From NCBI GenBank assembly GCA_013115125.1, contig JABANN010000258.1, positions 1-46,599 on the forward strand: 46,599 nucleotides of DNA, in the 5' to 3' direction. The DNA is from Perkinsus olseni (lineage: Eukaryota; Perkinsozoa; Perkinsida). A program made the translations under genes and the position numbers. The notes below the pieces were generated by a model that did no database searches, was not told the origin of the DNA, and worked only from the letters and a program-made list of their open reading frames with translations. Of the stretch, positions 40,868 to 46,599 are shown piece by piece; position 1 is the first letter of the stretch, and each line of letters starts with the position of its first letter.

Positions 40868-43535
40868 ATGCCTGCGGCGGTGACCCGCGCTCAGCTGGCG
40901 CCGTTGTTCAGCAGCAGTCCGGTGCATCCAGGCAGCGCCGTCTGGGACGCCCCTCTCAGCCCGTGGATTCGGCGTCCGGAGGCGTTGCTGGGAGGTCTTG
41001 TGGCCTTGGCATCCGAGGTCGAACTGCGGTGGGAGCGGAATCTCGTCGTGCCGTTGGAGCAAACTTTGCTGGTGTCTGAGGCCGACGTGGACTGGTTCCT
41101 CGGTGAGGTCGGAAGATTTCGGGCAGAAGGGGGCCTGAGGGGTCCCGACCATGGTCTCGCCTCGGGCTCCAGGCTCTTCTCGGCGGCCTTGTGTCGGGAA
41201 CTCGCCGTCCGCCACGGTCCGGCCCGGCGTCTTTCCTTGCTGGAGTATCGATTTACGGAGGTCCTCAAGGAGCTGCAAAGTCTGCCGATGCGTCCTGGCG
41301 GGGAGGGAGAGGAGGGCCCTGTTCTCATCACCGACTCATTCTTCTGCATCGAGCTGATACGGCCGTGCGAACCCTTTAGGGATCCCAAAAGCGAGTCTGT
41401 CGTCTGCAACAGGACGCGGATATCGGACTTGATATTGATGGCGGAGGTGCCCACCTGGTGGTCACCGTTTATACCTCGGCTGGAGGACATGAGGAGGATC
41501 AAGGAGATGCCGGCCATTGAGGACGGTAAGGTCCCCTTGGGAGCTCGTACGGAGGTGACCACTAAGGAGGAGGAGAGGGAGTCTCAGCGTGATGGGTCGA
41601 TGGTCACGGAGAGGTCAGTGGGCTTGAGTCCACCACCGGCGGATGGTGACGGCGAGCCCGAGAAGAAACGGCGGAAGGTGGCTGAGCAGCCACGAGAGGA
41701 GGCCAGGGCGGACGGAAGCGGAGTACGGTCTACTGAGAAGGGCGATGGGCCTTCGCCGAGTATCCCAACTCCGGTGGTGGCGGTCGGGGGTTCTGACCGT
41801 GTGATGAGCAGTAAGAATCGGGAGGAGGAGCGCCCTGGCATGCAGGCGGGAGCTCCAGCGACGGGCGTAGTTGAAGAGACCAAAGAGGGGACTACGGTGA
41901 ACCCGTCCGTGGGGGCGCCTCCCTCCTCTCCACCTCATCCGCACTCGGTACCATCAACCACTGAAGCACCTCTCCCGCCTGCGAGAGAGGAGGCCAGGCC
42001 TGTTCTGATTGAGAAGCCGAATGAGCCCCCAGTACCAGGCCACGTGTCTGAGCGAGAGCGACTGGGACCTGTGGCCGAGGCACGCCCGCCGTCCCCAACC
42101 AGGCCCGCTGACACCTCGTCTACTCCTGTCGCCCGTACCCCTCATTCTCCACTTGTAGTACCCCCGAGGCCATCGACCAAGCCAAGCGGCTCCCTTTCAA
42201 CCCCGGTTACACGTTTTCCCAATGTCCCGGTTCAGGCGCCCGCACCGGTCTCAAGCATGCAGACTAGCCCCTCTACAAAATCAGGCGCCCGTACTCCGAA
42301 TGTCCCTCCCAAGGTACCTCCGCCGTCCTCTACCAGGCCGACTGGCACCCCTGCTGCCCATGGTGCTCCGCCGTCCTCTACCAGGCCGACTGGCACCCCT
42401 GCTGCCCATGGTGCTCCGCCGTCCTCTACCAGGCCGACTGNNNNNNNNNNNNNNNNNNNNNNNNNNNNNNNNNNNNNNNNNNNNNNNNNNNNNNNNNNNN
42501 NNNNNNNNNNNNNNNNNNNNNNNNNNNNNNNNNNNNNNTGGCACCTCTGCTGCCCATGGTACCCCGCCGTCCTCCAGCAGGCCGACTGGCTCCCCTGCTG
42601 CCCATGGTGCTCCGCAGCCTTCAAGCAAGCAGGCGGGCCCCCCTCCTTTTTCTGATGCCCGTACTCCTAGCATCCCTGCAAGAGCACCCCGGCCGTCTTC
42701 AAGCAAACTGACTGGTCCCCCTCCTTCTCCTGGCGCTCGTTCTCCTCATTTCCCTGCCAAGGTACCTCCGTCGTCTCCAAGCAGGCAGGGTGGTCTTCCT
42801 CCTGGCGACCGAACTTCTCATTTGCCTGTTAAAACACCTTCGCCGTCCTTTAGCAAGCAGAGTGGTCCTCCCCCTTCTCCTGGAGTCGCAGCTAATGCCC
42901 CACATGCGATAACAGCAGCGCTCTACGAGACCATATCTCGCTCAAAGGCGAGTCCGGTGGTTGAGCAGCAGAGAGCTGCGCCAGCGCCATCTCGCGGCCC
43001 GGTATCACCAAATAGACGGAAGCGCAAGAAGTCACATAACCGTCAAAGGTCGCAGGCGTGGGCCGAGAGACGCAAGGCAGAGGAGAGCCTGCGGACGAGG
43101 CAGCAGGCCCCGGCCCCTTCGTCGTCTTCCGCTTCGTCACGAAGACCCGAACCTCGACCGGAACGCTACGATTCTTGGCCGCCCCCACGTCCCTCCTCGG
43201 CGTTCGCTCGGTCGGAGCCTTCCTGGATACCGCCAGCCCGGCCACACGCCGTGTCCCAGTCCGCTGCGCAACGGCCGTCTCGGTACACGTACAAAAGCCC
43301 TACGCCACCCAATGGGGGACCTCAGCTCCGGATAGGATCCCCGGGCAACTTCAACGACATCGCCGCGCCTCGGCTGTACTCAGAGCCACCTCGTCAGAGC
43401 TCTGCGGCACTAAGGCCTAAGCAGGAGCTCCGGCCTGCTCCGGCCCGAGTCCGGTCTTCCCAAGGAGGACAGCCGCCAGGGGAGATTGAAGTGCCCTGTG
43501 AGTTCATCCCCTACAAGTCGAAGGGCCGCTCTTGA
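40868..43535 (+). CDS. Large proline-rich protein with 16-residue tandem repeats, interrupted by an assembly gap
   Basis: Starts MPAAVTRAQLAPLFSSSPVH. The first ~220 residues look folded (ALLGGLVALASEVELRWERN, SRLFSAALCRELAVRHGPAR, FFCIELIRPCEPF). Then comes a charged stretch with a nuclear-type signal (EPEKKRRKV), and a long Pro/Ser/Thr region. In it the unit PPSSTRPTGTPAAHGA repeats several times around a run of 98 N. The C-terminus is basic (NRRKRKKSHNRQRSQAWAER) and ends IPYKSKGRS. The two halves are in different frames only because of the gap length. Function unknown; the composition suggests a scaffold or RNA-associated protein. No introns seen. Confidence 0.65.
42310..42650 (+). repeat. 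48-bp coding minisatellite around an assembly gap (N run 42441-42538)
   Basis: The unit encodes 16 residues (PSSTRPTGTPAAHGAP); at least two near-perfect copies lie before the gap and one to two diverged copies after it. The array is probably collapsed or unresolved at the gap. Confidence 0.85.
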
Positions 43536-43749
43536 TGCACCATTCCTACCCGCCATCACAGCCTTACCGTCTTCCGAGAGGCTCGACGACTGGCTTCCTC
43601 CCGGGGCGACGTTAAGGCTGATGACGGGTTCTCCGATTTTGTGTTGTACCATTGGTCTCTAATAAGTCCCTTGCTGTTGTGTTGCTACATCCACTCTGAG
43701 CTACCACTAGACACCTCCAGGTCTTTACTCCCAACATGACTCGCTCACT

Positions 43750-44592
43750 ATGACCAGCAGCCCGTCGTCATCTAACGAGGAGTCCTGCTGCTATGGCCCT
43801 CCATCCGACCGCGAGTCCTTCGCGAGCGTCCTGGCTCGACGCCAGAGGCCTCGGATACTGCCTGTCCTGTCCCATAGTTGCAGCTTTGGCGGGGCAGTGA
43901 GTCTCCTGCTCAGTCCTCGGGCCAACACTCCAATAAAGGGGGTGCTCGCCATGGCTGTCAGACGGTGGACCTCTAACTCTGGGACGGTTTGCGTATTTGA
44001 CTGTTCCTTGGAGTTCACCGCTCCACAACCGACCAACGTGAGCCTCTACCGCGCACCTTCGACGGCGGCTCTCTTGGCAGCTCTTCGTCACTTCCATCGC
44101 CAGCATCTCAGAAAGACGGAGGACTCGATCACTATAGGGTGGCTAGTCGTTGTTGTCGACTGGACTTGTCTCAAGGTTGAATCGGAGCCAGCGGGGGTCC
44201 TCAGCCTGGCCCTGCGCTACCTCGAGCAGCTAGGCCAGAGCTATGACTTCCCTCTGGTACTCACAGGACTTCCTATCACTTCTAACGGGTGGATCATGTC
44301 GGACATAGGCCACTCGGATCCCCGCCCGTGGATCGTTCCTGGGCCTGTCTCGCGACAGCTGCTGGCGGAAGGCCGGATATGGTTAAGGACCACTTGTGAC
44401 GCTTGCGGCTCAGCCCTGGCCGCTGTCTTTGGTTCCGGAGGATGTGACAGCTACTGCGTCATCGGCAGAGGAGACCAGGAGCTCAGCTTCGAGCCCGCCA
44501 GTGGCCCTCTTTGTTCCTGCGGCGTTGACTCAGTCGGAGAAGAGGAAGCTACGCCAGATCAGAACTCCTCATTCTATTTTCCCCCTATCTAA
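43750..44592 (+). CDS. Single-exon protein of unknown family (280 aa)
   Basis: Intronless frame from MTSSPSSSNEESCCYG to a TAA at 44590-44592. Alternating hydrophobic strands and helices are visible: GAVSLLLSP, TVCVFDCSLEF, a helix AALLAALRHFHRQHL, then GWLVVVVDWTCL, which has the shape of a Walker B strand. This order resembles a RecA-like fold (as in RAD51 paralogs) but no intact Walker A is present, so the resemblance is weak. The C-terminus has cysteine pairs (CDACGSALAAV, CSCG) that could bind zinc. It stands 107 nt before centrin. Confidence 0.6.
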   Translation: MTSSPSSSNEESCCYGPPSDRESFASVLARRQRPRILPVLSHSCSFGGAVSLLLSPRANTPIKGVLAMAVRRWTSNSGTVCVFDCSLEFTAPQPTNVSLYRAPSTAALLAALRHFHRQHLRKTEDSITIGWLVVVVDWTCLKVESEPAGVLSLALRYLEQLGQSYDFPLVLTGLPITSNGWIMSDIGHSDPRPWIVPGPVSRQLLAEGRIWLRTTCDACGSALAAVFGSGGCDSYCVIGRGDQELSFEPASGPLCSCGVDSVGEEEATPDQNSSFYFPPI

Positions 44593-44699
44593 ATGTGCAT
44601 CCTTTCTGAAAACTTTTGAAGCGATTTGTTTCGAGTGCTGTGAACGCGAGCTGCTTCTCACGGGTTTTACAGTGTCTCTTGACTCTTCCTTCTCCAGTC

Positions 44700-45615
44700 A
44701 TGGTCTCCTCGCTCTACGGCCACTCCGGAGGGTTTGGCCTCTCGGGCGCTGCCGGGAGCCGTACGAGACGCCGCAGGCCGGAGATCAGTGAGGAGCAGAA
44801 GCAGGAGATCAAGGTGGGTGATGAAGCCTCCAAAACTGGTGGTCGAGCTGCTCGACTCGAGCATCCGCCCCTATACAGACGCAGACACCATCGGCTTGGT
44901 TTCTCAGGAAGCGTTTGACCTCTTCGACACTAGTCGCAGTGGTTCTATCGACTACCATGAGCTCAAGGTGTGCATGCGCGCGCTTGGCTTCGACGTGAAG
45001 AAGGCGGAAGTGGTGAGCACCAGTTCTCGAGGCCACTCCCTGGAATCATGGGGGCTCTACGTCTCAGTTGGAGCTCATGAGGGACTATGACCGGCAGCAG
45101 ACGGGCTCGATCCGTTACGATGACTATCTGGAGATCAGTAGGCTAATTAGGCTCGCCGGTTGAGTCGTCTAGTTAGAAGTGACTAATGTTAGTGACTGCC
45201 AAGTACGCTGATAGGGATCCGACCGAGGAGATGATCAAAGCATTCAAGCTCTTCGACGACGATGGCACAGGTAAGAGCGTCGTGCCCTTACAGTTAAGTA
45301 GGTTATTCCCGGTACGTTGCTTAACCTTAGGCCGCATATCACTGAAGAACCTCCGGCGAGTGGCCAGAGAACTGGTGGGTCGTCGTTCTCTTCTGCAGCC
45401 TTTGGACTTTCGTTCTTCTCAGGGGGAGAATCTTTCGGACGATGAACTACAGGCTATGATAGACGAGTTTGATACAGACCAGGATGGTGAAAGTGAGATT
45501 GGGTTGCATCACTCTCGCTTAGCCCGTCGGAGACGACCTGAAACAGCCCAAGTTCTCTCACTCAGTTAACGAAGAGGAGTTCATCGCTATCATGAAGCAG
45601 ACTTCTCTTTATTGA
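44700..45615 (+). CDS. Centrin (176 aa)
   Basis: Seven exons (44700-44813, 44908-45012, 45068-45137, 45193-45270, 45331-45374, 45423-45492, 45566-45615) give exactly 177 codons. The N-terminal tail is basic ([19 protein letters not shown]). Four EF-hands follow: [56 protein letters not shown] and [18 protein letters not shown]. The sentence [10 protein letters not shown] and the end MKQTSLY are centrin-like. Centrins are calcium-binding components of basal bodies and centrosomes; presence here fits a flagellated or centriole-bearing protist. Hands 1, 3 and 4 keep most calcium ligands, hand 2 is degenerate. The ATG follows CTTCCTTCTCCAG by two bases. Confidence 0.94.
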
Positions 45616-46377
45616 AGATGCTGATGATCTTTGCGTGTTGGGATTTCTTGCTATATCTACTGCACGTTACGCCTCATTCCTTGGTGTTTTGTTACCCTCG
45701 AGTTGGATCATCTCCTGGAGCTCGACAAGGCGAGGCCGAGCAACGATGACGAGTTCGATGACGATGTTGTTGCTCTTTCAACTGTTGAGCACCAGCCGTG
45801 CCTCAACCTTGAAGAAGCTCGTTGAGTGCCTAACGATGCCTCGAACTACGGGCACTCTCAGTCCGCGATAGCTCGAGTGAATCGAAATCCCAGGGCTTTC
45901 GACGGTTTTCTGGGAAATTGACCCGTTGGATAAGCACGCAGACGAGTCCACATAACTTTTTGAGAGAATCGAAAATGATATAGCGTGATGTAGCCAGTAG
46001 ACGCTTGGAAGTGCACTGATGGATCTCAGAGGTGTGCCTCTCGACTTCATCGCAATTCAGCCGAGTATGGCGCGTCCCGTATGAAGTAGGTAATCTCGGA
46101 CACACAACCTAGATAAGCGTGAACGGGCTCGAACATCAGGCCGGAGCCCGCGTCTTTGGCAGATCCCGCGAAGGCTTCGATGTAGAAACCCAATGCCTTT
46201 AGCGCCCAACAGTCTATCATTACAACTCAACTAATATCATTGTTCGGAGGTTGGATTTGGTGGCTACGTCTTAAGACGCTACCGCTTCGATTCTGCATAT
46301 AAGATGCAAAAAAGAGATAAATAATCGTCTAAGAGTCTTTCTGATTACGCTCGAAACGTCAGCTATCTCGATTTCAT
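45616..46377. other. Intergenic, nothing recognised
   Basis: Convergent 3' regions of centrin and the partial minus-strand gene. Short frames such as DKARPSNDDEFDDDVVALST lack start/splice support. Confidence 0.45.
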
Positions 46378-46599
46378 TTAGTCGAACATGTCCGCGCCAA
46401 CCTCAGCGTCCATGACATCCGACTTCACCTTGCGCATGTTCTTATCCCAGGGGCCTTTGCACGGGGAGAGAAGGCGGGGAACACCGTTGATGGTCATGTT
46501 CAGCTGGTTGGTGGTTGCATTATGCGTCATGGCGGCGAACTGCTTCTGCGTGAAGTAGAAGCCGCAGAAGTCGCGGTCCAAAACGAAAGGCTGAGGGGC
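46378..46599 (-). CDS. Partial gene, C-terminal 73 residues, unknown
   Basis: An open frame runs in from the window end without a start (APQPFVLDRDFCGFYFTQKQ) and stops with TAA at 46378-46380. The tail reads QLNMTINGVPRLLSPCKGPW then KSDVMDAEVGADMFD. Composition and codon use look coding. I do not recognise it. The N-terminal part lies outside the window. Confidence 0.6.
   Translation of the reverse strand, partial: APQPFVLDRDFCGFYFTQKQFAAMTHNATTNQLNMTINGVPRLLSPCKGPWDKNMRKVKSDVMDAEVGADMFD

Noticed and set aside
40638-40883. Signal-peptide-like open frame
   Set aside because: Serine/alanine runs come from trinucleotide repeats and the frame overlaps the start of the proline-rich gene in another frame.
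42222-43535. Separate second gene after the gap
   Set aside because: Its first part is a shadow of the proline-rich gene; the frame change is explained by the arbitrary gap length.
1-46599. CRISPR arrays, rRNA genes, long terminal repeats, bacterial operons
   Set aside because: Looked for regularly spaced repeats, rRNA-like conserved blocks and paired long repeats; none found apart from those listed.

Overview
The window looks like nuclear DNA of a single-celled eukaryote, most probably an alveolate of the Perkinsus/dinoflagellate grade. That placement is an inference. It rests on a multi-exon centrin, several EF-hand genes, very compact gene packing on both strands, many very short GT-AG introns (mostly 35-60 nt, a few 21-27 nt), and pyrimidine-tract/AG acceptors lying a few bases before start codons, as expected if mRNAs receive a spliced leader. 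No rRNA, CRISPR array or recognisable virus-like element was found.

Layout. 0.4-2.3 kb (+): an ABCG half-transporter in three exons. 3.1-4.7 kb (-): two tandem EF-hand genes whose splicing resolves cleanly. 4.9-10.8 kb (-): a membrane protein with an acidic tail, then a long coiled-coil protein. 11.1-12.8 kb (-): an FHA-domain protein and a G-patch protein of GPATCH4 type. 13.2-16.3 kb (+): three 2-Cys peroxiredoxins. Two of these are intronless and virtually identical; the third has three introns. 16.4-20.9 kb: a small spliced gene, a low-complexity gene with a tRNA-like cloverleaf in an intron, and a His-rich gene. 21.0-23.5 kb (-): a coiled-coil protein with an MGCSQS (myristoylation-type) start, and prefoldin subunit 4. 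23.8-25.6 kb (-): a multi-exon EF-hand protein. 25.9-32.2 kb (+): a large gene with a CHAT (caspase-like) peptidase domain followed by a P-loop NTPase segment. 32.5-35.1 kb (+): an unknown gene and a chromodomain protein. 35.4-43.5 kb (+): large disordered proteins, one tryptophan/glycine rich and one proline rich with a 48-bp minisatellite broken by an assembly gap. 43.7-46.6 kb: a single-exon unknown, centrin, and a partial gene.

The most unusual signal is inside the introns. At least ten introns in four neighbouring genes (gene E, the EF-hand gene, the CHAT gene and the chromodomain gene) carry, on the sense strand of the host gene, sequence that reads as the 3' part of a tRNA: a variable-loop-like AGGTC, then a T-arm stem-loop with a TTCGA/TTCAA loop (the pol III B box). 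In several short introns the 5' splice site falls about where the anticodon loop would be. One 87-nt intron resembles a whole class II tRNA, and another contains an intact 7-bp acceptor stem. The stems differ between introns but mostly still pair. This suggests introns that arose from, or were colonised by, tRNA-derived sequence. Most other recurrent oddities (GTAGTA 5' splice sites, a related pair of ~50-nt elements, a 7-bp direct repeat around one intron) point the same way: recent, ongoing intron gain.
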